Shown here: one piece after another, positions 20,601 through 28,954 of the stretch | Position numbering within the stretch: position 1 is the first letter of the stretch | How the letters are laid out: each line of letters starts with the position of its first letter | NCBI RefSeq assembly: GCF_003315245.1 | Contig: NZ_QNRT01000002.1 | Span: 1,100,206 to 1,164,205 of the forward strand | DNA: 64,000 nt | Direction of reading: 5' to 3' | DNA from: Arenicella xantha | GTDB lineage: Bacteria > Pseudomonadota > Gammaproteobacteria > Arenicellales > Arenicellaceae | Notes under the pieces: generated by a model | What the model saw: the letters and a program-made list of their open reading frames with translations, nothing else | The model's database searches: none | What the model was told of the DNA's origin: nothing | Program-made: the position numbers and the translations under genes

Positions 20601-22207
20601 ACATGCTGACTGAGCGCGATGAGGTGGTTTGTTTAGGTGGTCAAACACCTGGTGAAAGCTATCTTAACGGCTTATCTGTCGTCACAATCGCCCGCACACG
20701 CGACGCTGATTCACTACATCCTGGCATTGGATTTTTGTCCGAAAATGCCGGATTTGCGCGACTGTGTCGGGCCAACGGCCTGAACTTCATTGGTCCGAAA
20801 GCCAGCAGCATGGACACCATGGGTAATAAGTCAAATGCGATCAGTACCGCAATGGCGAATAACGTACCAGTGGTACCTGGCTCACACGGCATTCTAACCA
20901 GCGCCGAAGCCACCGCAAAAGTAGCAGACGACATTGGTTACCCAGTGTTACTCAAAGCAGTGCACGGTGGTGGCGGCAAAGGCATTAAAGTGGTTCGCAG
21001 TGCTTCCGAAATCAAGAGTGCTTTTGATAACGTTTATAGCGAAGCTCGCAGCGCGTTTGGCAATGGCGACCTCTACTTGGAGAAGTTTGTTGAATCGATG
21101 CGCCACATCGAAGTACAAATTTTGCGTGACACACATGGCTGCACACAAGTGTTGGGCTTACGTGACTGTACGGTACAACGCAATAACCAGAAAGTATTGG
21201 AAGAGTCAGGCTCTACCATGCTGCCTAAAGATTTAGAGAAAATGGCGTATGAGTGCGCAGCTAACCTAGCCGATGCAGTCGACTACTTTGGTGCGGGCAC
21301 GGTAGAGTTTATCTACGATCTTGCAGCCAATACCATCTACTTTATGGAGATGAACACGCGACTCCAGGTTGAACACCCGGTCACCGAGTGGACCTCCGGC
21401 GTACCGATTGTGGCTAAGCAATTCCAAATAGCTGAAGGCGCGTCAATCAAAGATCTCAAAATTGGCAATAAAGGCTTCTCTATCGAAGCCCGAATTACCG
21501 CTGAGAAAGCACGCTTGGACTCTGATGGCACAATCGACTTCTTGCCAACACCAGGCTTAGTGACTGAATGTCGATTCCCTGAAGGGTCGGACATTGAAGT
21601 GATTGCCTCGGTTTCTGAAGGAAAAACAATTTCCCCGTTCTACGACAGCATGATTGCGCAACTCGTGGTACACGGTAAAAATCGTAAAGATGCCATCCGT
21701 AAGCTGATCGCCGCATTAGATGCCACCGTGATTAAAGGCGTGTGCACCAATATTTCACTGTTAAAGCGAATCCTTATTGATCCTACGTTTGTTAAAGGCG
21801 ACTATGACACCGGCTACCTACCAGCTTTTCTTGATACTCTCGATAAAAAGAAAGTAGTCGAGGAAATGGCTTACACCGGCGTTGAAGAGGCTGACAGCGA
21901 TCTCAGCAGTCTAAAAATTGCAGGCACAGATGAAATTAAAGTGATTTCGCCAATGACGGGTATCTACTATGCCACTCCGTCACCAAACGAACCAGAGTTT
22001 GCTAAGGTCGGCGATGTAGTCAACCTAAGCCAAACGCTGTGTCAGGTAGAGGCAATGAAACTGTTTACCCATATCTCATTATCAAGTGTCCCAGGGTCAG
22101 GTGAAATCTTTACTGCCGAGAACCAATATGAAATCGTGCGGGTTAACCAAGCCAATAACGCGCAAGTCAATTCAGGCGATTTACTGTTCGTGGTGAAACC
22201 AGTTTAG
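17639..22207 (+). CDS. Single-chain biotin-dependent acyl-CoA carboxylase (CT-alpha, CT-beta, BC, BCCP)
   Basis: A 1522-residue protein carrying all parts of a biotin carboxylase complex. Residues about 110-290 resemble AccA (PIITFMDTPGAD, GLGYSGGA). About 705-930 resemble AccD, without its zinc finger (VSSGGMQTKEG, GGSQASF). About 945-1385 are a biotin carboxylase with the glycine loop GGGGKG near 1108 and MNTRLQVEHPVTE. The end is a biotinyl domain with VEAMKL, Lys1474 being the biotin site. Residues 300-700 match nothing I recognise. The substrate is acetyl-CoA or a longer acyl-CoA. Translation starts at TTG with AAGGG 9 nt upstream. The first domain being alpha-type is unlike the beta-alpha order of eukaryotic ACC. 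A terminator follows. Confidence 0.88.
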   Translation: MNTKDHSEPQTGQLLSLFKDIERRANNLSLNGTKHPFKWHENIDGLLSHTQVEATRQQLKKLSVDDYVAKVLDPAESATRPNAKTIISQLRGKIHQEFELGPLYSIELSLEYNGGTRRLAFIAQNRHVANGVWSPEHHLEACRLADEYARRAVPIITFMDTPGADASTEANAANQAHSISRLIAVMAAAKVPSIGIIYGLGYSGGAIPLATTNVLLAVRNAAFNTIQPKGLANIARQYNLSWQESARYVGVSPSELYRSGAIDGVIDWDPSDKEDDKSNLVAAIFTGVQQIEADAKREVLENAKVGNDYLANVRTERLHRDSFDALQKAAKFELYGELSEYPSVYSHAMMYLRSLSMRCRIHSATIETYGRLADKEIPKGDLKDRTRQLREQAFEQWLSDPEKLVYNDQLAKAWSNLKSKREELSTDRNKITALILGDPQANYISAQKNYAFILCLYLYNRWKSDAAFNFVEMSRRLDEMSESGDDILAKPEADLTLLDTINEPSIRKVLQDQFRDVLVFDALYNNIVENFGEIAEESKAFESLSEKTLRKILDSSLEEVASSVKGTIDDGAVDSDIKSEFAKWLGHFVKYDQRGEFLADVEEWKRVNFPRMSDSLLVLITYFFETLVPRFIDSQMNGKAYNGQINPWRIGKRKDFWNQLNIAYQDLLIQRVLASYKRQKTATVDAFKQRFFTEFSETSANKMTANPVSFPGFRQSIEKALNNNITPCGVITGIGEFKLDDQGNTHEVGVLISNVAFQAGAFDMAGAEKLCTLLVDCADRGLPVVCFVSSGGMQTKEGPSSLFSMAIVNDRITNFIADTGLPVMVFGFGDCTGGSQASFVTHPLVHTYYLSGTDMPFAGRVVVPSFLPSMATTSNYLANTPGAMQGLVKHPFAEGLDEKLREVDPNIELPNETINEVVAKVISGSASMQPKERQIKVHRAIDKMGKIEKVLIHARGCTAVKLIRVAQSQGYSVLLVQSDPDMDSAACDMLTERDEVVCLGGQTPGESYLNGLSVVTIARTRDADSLHPGIGFLSENAGFARLCRANGLNFIGPKASSMDTMGNKSNAISTAMANNVPVVPGSHGILTSAEATAKVADDIGYPVLLKAVHGGGGKGIKVVRSASEIKSAFDNVYSEARSAFGNGDLYLEKFVESMRHIEVQILRDTHGCTQVLGLRDCTVQRNNQKVLEESGSTMLPKDLEKMAYECAANLADAVDYFGAGTVEFIYDLAANTIYFMEMNTRLQVEHPVTEWTSGVPIVAKQFQIAEGASIKDLKIGNKGFSIEARITAEKARLDSDGTIDFLPTPGLVTECRFPEGSDIEVIASVSEGKTISPFYDSMIAQLVVHGKNRKDAIRKLIAALDATVIKGVCTNISLLKRILIDPTFVKGDYDTGYLPAFLDTLDKKKVVEEMAYTGVEEADSDLSSLKIAGTDEIKVISPMTGIYYATPSPNEPEFAKVGDVVNLSQTLCQVEAMKLFTHISLSSVPGSGEIFTAENQYEIVRVNQANNAQVNSGDLLFVVKPV

Positions 22208-22273
22208 TACAACAAGCTTAAAGCTCTGGCCTAATACATAATAACCAAGCCAGCGCTTCAGTCAGTTCAAAAG

Positions 22274-22309
22274 AAAGCCCTTCTCGTATCAGCGAGAGGG
22301 GCTTTTTTT
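22274..22309. terminator. Intrinsic terminator between the carboxylase and tag-like genes
   Basis: A 12-bp stem (one G-U pair) with an 8-nt loop, AAAGCCCTTCTC...GAGAGGGGCTTT, runs directly into seven T. The left arm is preceded by an A-rich stretch, so it could also end the convergent minus-strand gene. Confidence 0.9.
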
Positions 22310-22321
22310 GCGACATCACAG

Positions 22322-23050
22322 TTAAGCAGTAACCGTTTGACTACCCTGATAGCCAGTTAAAACCTCGACTGGCACATTGTCACCAACCGAATAACTTAAC
22401 AGCTTACTTAGATGCGTATACGGTAACCCGGTCTCATGATGCCAATCGTTAAAAGCTTCCTGAATCTTTTTCAGGTCTCGTTGACTACTCGCATTCGGAT
22501 TAATCTCAAGACCATTCGCGATCAATGCGGTCACCACATCGCCCGTCAGCATAAAGCTGTCTTTGCCGGTGAAACGAATAAACCATTGCGCTGTTTTGCC
22601 ACCGAGTCGTGACCCTTGCTTATGCAGATAACGCATCAGACCAACTTGATCAGACACCGGCCATTCGCTAAAAAATTTACCAAAACTACCATGTTCATGC
22701 GCAATTTCGTCGACCATCACCGCGTTCTCGAAAACGGTCTGGATTTTCTGCCAATTACGGATAATTCGAGTGTCTTCTATGTAGGCCTCCCACTCATCCG
22801 GAGACTTGGTTAGTAAACGACCAATATCAAACTTTTCGAACGCTTCTTCAAACCCATCCCATTTAGCCGTGATCACGCGCCAATGAAAACCAGCATTAAA
22901 AACACAGCGTGTAAGTTGCGCCAAATATCGCTCATCTGGCACGCCAAGAAGTTGCTCAGAGCTCGCGACTGGTGTTAGCAGTGCAGCAAGTTTAGACTCA
23001 CCGCCTTTGCGCTTTATCGCTGCTTCATGAATTCGTTTAAATTTTCTCAT
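22322..23050 (-). CDS. DNA-3-methyladenine glycosylase I (Tag) family protein
   Basis: 242 residues from the ATG at 23050; 16 further in-frame codons upstream look non-coding. The HhH-GPD helical fold of Tag is suggested by VFNAGFHWRVITAKWDGFEEAF, close to the Tag motif in which a tryptophan and glutamate line the base pocket, and by KNxxKI-like helices after it. Expected role: removing 3-methyladenine from alkylated DNA in base-excision repair. The usual Tag zinc-binding residues at the two termini are not obvious, so this may be a Tag-like branch rather than Tag itself. It is divergent from the yheS-like gene. Confidence 0.72.
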   Translation of the reverse strand: MRKFKRIHEAAIKRKGGESKLAALLTPVASSEQLLGVPDERYLAQLTRCVFNAGFHWRVITAKWDGFEEAFEKFDIGRLLTKSPDEWEAYIEDTRIIRNWQKIQTVFENAVMVDEIAHEHGSFGKFFSEWPVSDQVGLMRYLHKQGSRLGGKTAQWFIRFTGKDSFMLTGDVVTALIANGLEINPNASSQRDLKKIQEAFNDWHHETGLPYTHLSKLLSYSVGDNVPVEVLTGYQGSQTVTA

Positions 23051-23123
23051 AATGATAGAAGATAGCAGCCAATATGCGAAAAACAAGCCTTGTATCAAAA
23101 ACCGATAAAGCTACACTAGCAGA

Positions 23124-25055
23124 ATGATTCAATTCGACAATCTCTCCATTCGCCGCGGCGAAAACTTGCTGTTTGATAACGCCAGTTGTCAAATCCATCC
23201 AGGCCAAAAAGTTGGCCTAACGGGCGCCAACGGGTGTGGTAAATCGAGTCTTTTCGCGGTACTGCGTAACGAACTCGTCATCGACAAAGGTGATGTGAAA
23301 ATTCCGCGCGACTGGGTCATGGCTCATGTATCACAAGAAGCGCCAGCCAACGAGCGGCCAGCCATTGAGCACGTGCTAGACGGTGATACCGAATGGCGTG
23401 AGCTCGATCAAAAAATCCTAGATCCGACACATCCTAGGTTTATGAAATACCAATCTCGCTATGAAGAGATAGATGGCTACTCAGCAAGAAGCCGCGCAGC
23501 TCAACTACTCGACGGTCTTGGGTTCAAGCCACAGGACATTGAAAAACCCGCCAAAGAATTTTCCGGTGGTTGGCGTGTGCGTCTTAATGTCGCTAAGGCA
23601 TTAATGTGCCGCTCCGATTTGCTCTTACTCGACGAACCAACCAATCACCTCGATTTAGATGCTGTACTGTGGCTTGAAAAATGGCTAAAGCAGTATTCCG
23701 GCACCTTGGTATTGATTGCACATGATCGTGATTTTCTAGATGAATTAACCACGCATACACTGCATATCGAGAATCAGAAGGCTCAGCTTTACAAAGGTAA
23801 CTACTCTGCCTTTGAGCGGATTAGAGCTGAGCAGCTAGCAAATCGCCAAGCACAATTTGACAAGCAGCAACGTGAAGTCGCTCACATGCAAGACTTTGTG
23901 CGCCGATTCCGCGCAAAAGCGACCAAGGCGACGCAGGCGCAAAGTCGCTTAAAAGCCTTGGAAAAAATGGAACTCATTGCCCCAGCGCATGTCGATTCAC
24001 CCTTTAGCTTTACGATTCCGGATCCTGAGAAAAACCCTAGCCCTTTGCTAAGTTTGCACAACGCTTCAGCTGGCTACGATGACAAGGTAATTGTAGATAA
24101 CATCGAGTTTTCCATGACTCCCGGTGATCGAGTCGGCCTAATCGGCCCCAATGGCGCGGGCAAATCGACGCTAATAAAATTACTCGCAGGTGAACTGAAA
24201 CTCCTTGATGGTAATTTCCATGCATCAAAAGAAATTAACATCGGCTACTTTGCTCAGCATCAAATAGAACAGTTGCAAATGGACCACAGTCCGATGGAAC
24301 ACATTGCATTGCTCGACCGAGAATGCAATGGCAGCAAAGCAACCGAGAACCAACTACGAAGATATCTTGGCAGCTTCGGCTTTAGCGGAACCAAAGCTAC
24401 CAGCAAGGTTAAGCCGTTCTCCGGCGGCGAGAAATCCAGACTCGCTCTGGCATTGATTTGCTATCAACGGCCTAACCTACTCTTATTAGACGAACCAACC
24501 AATCACTTGGACCTAGAAATGCGTCAAGCATTGGCGGTCGCCTTACAGGAATATTCAGGCGCAGTGGTACTGGTGTCGCATGACAGACATTTACTAAAGG
24601 TAAACTCCGACAAGTTGATTCTGGTCGCAAATGGTCGAGCCACAGAATTTAGAGGCAGTGTCGACGACTACCCGAAATGGTTAGCTGAACATAATCGCGG
24701 CGGCGACCCTAAGCTCAGCGACAATAATGCTGAACCGGTCAAACTCGAACATTCTGCGGCTGCCAAGAAGGAGCAAAAGCGCATAGAAGCTGAACGCCGC
24801 AAGGAGTTGCAGCCGCTCAGCAGCAAGATCAAACGCGCGGAACGAGTGATGGAAAAACTAGCCGCGGAGAAAGAGGCCGTCGAGTCGTTGTTAGCCGACA
24901 CTACGCTATACAACGAAGACAATAAAGACAAGCTCAAGCAGTGCCTAACCGACCAAGCCTATTTACAGAAAGAGCTGGATCAAGCAGAAGCTGATTGGCT
25001 CATGTACAGTGAACAACACGAACAGTTATCTCGAGAGCTGGCCACCGGCACTTAG
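23124..25055 (+). CDS. yheS: ABC-F family ATPase YheS
   Basis: Soluble double-ABC protein of the ABC-F class, which bind the ribosomal E site and affect translation rather than transport. Walker A motifs are GANGCGKSS (about 34-42) and GPNGAGKST (about 346-354). Signatures are FSGGWRVRL and FSGGEKSRLAL. Both Walker B are LLLLDEPTNHLDL. An inter-ABC linker with FRAKATKATQAQSR (about 260-275) is the P-site tRNA interaction motif region, and a charged coiled coil forms the C-terminus (about 545-640). Length 643 and overall similarity match E. coli YheS (637). No transmembrane segment. Confidence 0.95.
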   Translation: MIQFDNLSIRRGENLLFDNASCQIHPGQKVGLTGANGCGKSSLFAVLRNELVIDKGDVKIPRDWVMAHVSQEAPANERPAIEHVLDGDTEWRELDQKILDPTHPRFMKYQSRYEEIDGYSARSRAAQLLDGLGFKPQDIEKPAKEFSGGWRVRLNVAKALMCRSDLLLLDEPTNHLDLDAVLWLEKWLKQYSGTLVLIAHDRDFLDELTTHTLHIENQKAQLYKGNYSAFERIRAEQLANRQAQFDKQQREVAHMQDFVRRFRAKATKATQAQSRLKALEKMELIAPAHVDSPFSFTIPDPEKNPSPLLSLHNASAGYDDKVIVDNIEFSMTPGDRVGLIGPNGAGKSTLIKLLAGELKLLDGNFHASKEINIGYFAQHQIEQLQMDHSPMEHIALLDRECNGSKATENQLRRYLGSFGFSGTKATSKVKPFSGGEKSRLALALICYQRPNLLLLDEPTNHLDLEMRQALAVALQEYSGAVVLVSHDRHLLKVNSDKLILVANGRATEFRGSVDDYPKWLAEHNRGGDPKLSDNNAEPVKLEHSAAAKKEQKRIEAERRKELQPLSSKIKRAERVMEKLAAEKEAVESLLADTTLYNEDNKDKLKQCLTDQAYLQKELDQAEADWLMYSEQHEQLSRELATGT

Positions 25056-25109
25056 CCTTGAGCTATTATGTGTTAAACACTAACGATTAAACGGACACAG
25101 GCCGCCCCG

Positions 25110-26117
25110 ATGAATACCAACCACAACATTATCTTTGGTGCTGGATTAATAGGCGGTTACTTGGCTGGCGCATTTAGTGCCCGCGGCCTATCCGCCTTAT
25201 TAGTAGGCCGCAGCAAAACACAATCCGCTCTGGCTAATGGCTTGACGGTGTCAGACATGACTGGCAACCAAGTAACAATCGACAATATCGAATTTTACAG
25301 TGCCATCGAGCACCAGCAAATTGACACCCTGTGGTTGACCGTTAAATGCACTGCAGTGGAAGCCAGCTTAATAGACCTCAAAGATATCGTACAACCCGAC
25401 ACCATTATTATTTGCTGTCAAAACGGCTTTGGAAGCGATCACCTTGTGCGGCAGGCATTTCCAAATAACGTAGTGCTTAACGCGGTAGTTGGCTTCAATG
25501 TAGCAGAACATGCACCAGCACATTTGCATCGATCAACTGATGGCAAACTAATAATCGAGTACCACAAACGGCTTGAAGCATTTATCGCGAAAGTCGACAG
25601 TCCGCTACTACCGACCGCCAGCAGCCATCATTTTGTGGCCGACCAATGGGCCAAGCTTCAACTCAACCTTGCCAACCCCGTCAATGCATTAGCAAATATC
25701 CCCGTCAAAAGCATGACCGAAGATCCTGGCTACCGCCGTATTATTGCGCAGTTGATGGATGAACTGTTACTGGTAACTGACGCCTTAAACCTGAAACTCC
25801 CAAAAGTCACCGCTGCACCAGCACGCATGCTCCCCAAGTTGATGCGATTGCCGAACTGGATCTTCAATCGCCTCGCACAAAAAATGTTGGCAATTGATCC
25901 AAGCGCACGAACGTCAATGTGGTGGGACCTAAGCCAAGGTAAGCCATCCGAAATCAACTATCTAAACGGTGCAGTTGTGCATCAAGCCAAAGCATTGAAT
26001 CTGCCTTGTCCATACAACCGCAAGATTGTCGAACTGGTTCACCGAGTCGAAGCCGGAGAGCTAGCATTAGGGCTCAGTGCCGATGCGCTGATGACAGCAT
26101 TGAATGAAAGTGCATGA
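25110..26117 (+). CDS. panE: 2-dehydropantoate 2-reductase (ketopantoate reductase) family
   Basis: NADPH-dependent reduction of ketopantoate to pantoate in coenzyme A synthesis is the expected reaction. The N-terminal Rossmann motif is IIFGAGLIGGYLAGAF. The C-terminal helical domain has KLQLNLANPVNALANI, in which the lysine is the expected catalytic residue, and PSEINYLNGAVVHQA near the end, a family motif. 335 residues, slightly longer than E. coli PanE (303). PanE-like paralogues of unknown substrate are common, so the pathway is probable rather than certain. The next gene overlaps by 4 nt (ATGA). Confidence 0.85.
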   Translation: MNTNHNIIFGAGLIGGYLAGAFSARGLSALLVGRSKTQSALANGLTVSDMTGNQVTIDNIEFYSAIEHQQIDTLWLTVKCTAVEASLIDLKDIVQPDTIIICCQNGFGSDHLVRQAFPNNVVLNAVVGFNVAEHAPAHLHRSTDGKLIIEYHKRLEAFIAKVDSPLLPTASSHHFVADQWAKLQLNLANPVNALANIPVKSMTEDPGYRRIIAQLMDELLLVTDALNLKLPKVTAAPARMLPKLMRLPNWIFNRLAQKMLAIDPSARTSMWWDLSQGKPSEINYLNGAVVHQAKALNLPCPYNRKIVELVHRVEAGELALGLSADALMTALNESA

Positions 26118-26941
26118 ACTCAAATCGAACCCTAAAAATAGTCATTATTGGCCGCGGCAAAGTCGGCTCCAGCTTAGTCCAACTATTTGACTTGGCCGGA
26201 ATCTTTCATCAACTAATCGGGCGCGACACGCTACAGCAACAACAAGCCGTTCCGCTAGCCGATATAGTTCTACTCACCGTACCAGATCGAGATATCGCCC
26301 CGCTGTGTGCATCGCTCACACAATACTTTACAGCAGGCACAATCGTCGCCCACTGCTCCGGCGCGCTGGGCAGCGACTGCTTAGACTCTGCCGCATCGCT
26401 GGCTTGTCACACCGCATCGATTCATCCACTTAATACATTTCCCACGCTATCCACCGCCAAAGCGACTTTCGCAACGCTGGAGCACGGCAGTCATGCCTTC
26501 GCCGAGGGCAGTTTAGACGCATTGAATGTGTTAGTCCCAATATTCGAACGACTCGGGTTTGACACCAGCGTATTGGGTTCCGCAGACAAACCGCTGTATC
26601 ACGCCGCATGTGTGTTCGCCTGTAACTATCTGACGGTATTGATCGACGTGAGCTTGACCACCGCCGTAAAAAGCGGATTAGATCGCGACCTGTTTATGCG
26701 TGCCATTCAGCCATTGGTGCAGAGCACCTTGGACAATATAATGCAATCTGGAACGTCGGCTGCGTTGAGTGGTCCAATAGCTCGGGGCGACAGCGAGACG
26801 ATCACGCGTCACATCGAGTGCCTGCATGACCACGCCGCCCTATATAAAGCTCTGGGACGGCATGCACTACAACTAGCAATCCACCGCGGCGACCTGAGTT
26901 CGGAGCAAATCCAACACCTCTCCGAAACACTAGACGATTAG
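26114..26941 (+). CDS. Rossmann-fold DUF2520 protein
   Basis: 275 residues. N-terminal nucleotide-binding motif IVIIGRGKVGSSLVQLF, then LLTVPDRDIAPL and VAHCSGALGSD, the pattern of NAD(P)-binding proteins related to pyrroline-5-carboxylate reductase and PanE. The C-terminal helical half (from about 130: SIHPLNTFPT) is the DUF2520 domain. The reaction is unknown. The ATGA overlap with the panE-type gene implies translational coupling, which may hint at a shared pathway. Confidence 0.85.
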   Translation: MNSNRTLKIVIIGRGKVGSSLVQLFDLAGIFHQLIGRDTLQQQQAVPLADIVLLTVPDRDIAPLCASLTQYFTAGTIVAHCSGALGSDCLDSAASLACHTASIHPLNTFPTLSTAKATFATLEHGSHAFAEGSLDALNVLVPIFERLGFDTSVLGSADKPLYHAACVFACNYLTVLIDVSLTTAVKSGLDRDLFMRAIQPLVQSTLDNIMQSGTSAALSGPIARGDSETITRHIECLHDHAALYKALGRHALQLAIHRGDLSSEQIQHLSETLDD

Positions 26942-27021
26942 CAAGTCAGCGTTGCTACGGGCAATTTCTAACGCCTCCAGTTAACCAAGCCCGCCACCGC
27001 TAGCCTTAACATGCTTGGCAC

Positions 27022-27077
27022 TTTTGATACGCTCAACACTTTTGATACGCTCAACACTAAAGGCGAGCGTATCAAAA
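27022..27077. repeat. 18-bp direct repeat forming a 13-bp hairpin; probable terminator between convergent genes
   Basis: The unit TTTTGATACGCTCAACAC occurs twice in tandem (27022-27039 and 27040-27057). An inverted copy of its first 13 bases lies at 27065-27077. The second copy pairs with it perfectly over 13 bp around a 12-nt loop; the first copy could pair as well with a longer loop. It sits between the DUF2520 gene and the convergent fumarase gene, the place of a bidirectional terminator. Either stem ends in an A/T run. Confidence 0.7.
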
Positions 27078-27115
27078 TATTCCATCAACGCTTAACGTTG
27101 ACTGGCCGATCAACG

Positions 27116-28642
27116 CTAGACTACTTGTAAGCCCAGCTTGTCAGAGATAATACTTTTCCATTTTGCCGGCCCAGTGGTATGCACCGATTCTCCACGAGTG
27201 TCCACTGCCACAGTAACTGGCATATCTTTAACGGTGAATTCATGAATTGCTTCCATGCCTAACTCTTCAAAAGCTACCACCTTGGACTCGGTAATCGCTT
27301 TGGAAACCAAGTAAGCCGCGCCGCCGACAGCCATAAGATACACAGACTTGTGTTTAGCAATCGAATCAATGGTTGCCGGTCCACGCTCCGCTTTGCCCAC
27401 CATGCCGATTAGGCCTGTTTGATCGAGCATCATGTCGGTAAACTTATCCATACGAGTCGCAGTAGTCGGCCCAGCAGGACCAACTGCTTCATCTCGAACC
27501 GCATCTACTGGGCCTACATAATAGATAAAGCGATTGGTGAAATCGACACCATCAGGAAGCCCTTCACCACTTTCCAGCAGCGATTGAATGCGCTTATGTG
27601 CGGCATCCCGACCAGTCAACAACTTACCCGACAATAGAATTGTCTCACCAGGCTGCCAGTCAAGCATGTCGTCTTTTTTTAGCGTATCTAAATCAACGCG
27701 TCGCGCACTTGGGCCAACATCCCAATCAATACTTGGCCAGTCGTTCAAATCGGGTTGTGTTTGCAACGCCGGACCTGAACCGTTTAACACAAAATGTGCG
27801 TGACGCGTTGCAGCACAATTTGGAATCATAGTGACGGGCTTAGATGCCGCATGTGTCGGATAATCTTTGATCTTCACATCTAGCACGGTAGTCAGGCCGC
27901 CGAGCCCCTGCGCGCCGATACCAAGCTGATTGGCTTTTTCAAATATCTCGATACGCAATTCTTCTAAGCGAGATTGCGGACCTCGCGCTATGAGCTCATG
28001 AATATCAACCGGCTCCATTAACACTTCTTTGGCTAACACCGCGGACTTCTCCGCGGTACCGCCAACGCCGATTCCGAGCATACCGGGCGGACACCAGCCG
28101 GCGCCCATGGTCGGCAACGTCTTCAAAACCCAATCGACTAATGAGTCACTTGGATTAAGCATCACCATTTTTGACTTATTCTCGGAGCCACCGCCTTTTG
28201 CAGCAACATCAATCTCTACCGTATCGCCCTCCACTACTTCGTAGTGAATGACCGCTGGCGTATTGTCGCCGGTATTTTTACGCGCTCCTAAGGGATCAGA
28301 CAAAATAGATGCTCGAAGCACATTGTCTGGATTTTTATAAGCACGACGCACGCCCTCATTAATCATATCGGTTACCGACATCTCAGCATCCCAGCTAACG
28401 TCCATTCCGATTTTAGCGAATACCGTTACAATACCGGTATCCTGACAGATTGGACGTCGCCCCTCGGCACACATTTTCGAGTTGATTAGTATTTGTGCAA
28501 TAGCGTCTTTAGCGGCTTTGCTCTCCTCTTTGAGGTAGGCCGCATGCATCGCATCAATAAAATCTTTAGGATGATAATACGAGATAAACTGCAATGCGTC
28601 AGCGACACTCGCAATCAGATCGTCTTGCTTAATTGTGCTCAT
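27116..28642 (-). CDS. fumA: Fumarate hydratase class I (4Fe-4S)
   Basis: Interconverts fumarate and malate in the TCA cycle using an oxygen-sensitive 4Fe-4S cluster. The cluster-region cysteines are seen in RPICQDTGIVTVFAKIG (about residue 65) and PNCAATRHAHFVLNG (about 275), with a further conserved segment GAGWCPPGMLGIG (about 185). The C-terminal beta domain holds YVGPVDAVRDEAVGPAGPTTATRMD. 508 residues, similar to the single-chain class I enzymes of Pseudomonas and shorter than E. coli FumA (548). A sigma-70-like promoter precedes it. Confidence 0.93.
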   Translation of the reverse strand: MSTIKQDDLIASVADALQFISYYHPKDFIDAMHAAYLKEESKAAKDAIAQILINSKMCAEGRRPICQDTGIVTVFAKIGMDVSWDAEMSVTDMINEGVRRAYKNPDNVLRASILSDPLGARKNTGDNTPAVIHYEVVEGDTVEIDVAAKGGGSENKSKMVMLNPSDSLVDWVLKTLPTMGAGWCPPGMLGIGVGGTAEKSAVLAKEVLMEPVDIHELIARGPQSRLEELRIEIFEKANQLGIGAQGLGGLTTVLDVKIKDYPTHAASKPVTMIPNCAATRHAHFVLNGSGPALQTQPDLNDWPSIDWDVGPSARRVDLDTLKKDDMLDWQPGETILLSGKLLTGRDAAHKRIQSLLESGEGLPDGVDFTNRFIYYVGPVDAVRDEAVGPAGPTTATRMDKFTDMMLDQTGLIGMVGKAERGPATIDSIAKHKSVYLMAVGGAAYLVSKAITESKVVAFEELGMEAIHEFTVKDMPVTVAVDTRGESVHTTGPAKWKSIISDKLGLQVV

Positions 28643-28954
28643 AATCGATTCGTTGGTGCCAAAATTACTTGGCGGTTATTGGTCACAGCCGCTAGTCTAT
28701 CAAATCTTTGCCGATTTACTCAGTAGTTGGCGCAGCCTTTTGAGCCATTGTCGGCATTGGAGTAGGCACCAAAAATAAGCAATGTGAGTAAACTTCTCGA
28801 AATATAGGTTCGAAACGACTGAATTTTCTCACAATTTCCATTAAAATCGGCGGTTCGCTCTGCCAAACTGGATCGTTCGATAACGACTTAGGGCAATAGC
28901 AACTCCAGGCTTTCTGGACACACTGACTCACAACGGCTAACTCAAACATCATTC
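28643..28954. other. Divergent spacer between fumarase and proS
   Basis: No gene is supported. It holds the putative fumarase promoter (28675-28703, minus strand). The proS side is A/T-rich near 28790-28850 but I cannot pick a clear promoter. Confidence 0.5.
28675..28703 (-). promoter_or_regulatory. Putative sigma-70 promoter of the fumarase gene
   Basis: On the minus strand: TTGATA, a 17-nt spacer, AATAAC. Five of six and four of six consensus matches at the ideal distance, about 33 nt before the start codon. Confidence 0.45.

Noticed and set aside
28716-28952. Minus-strand frame in the fumarase-proS spacer
   Set aside because: No family match or ribosome binding site, and it overlaps the promoter and leader regions of both genes.
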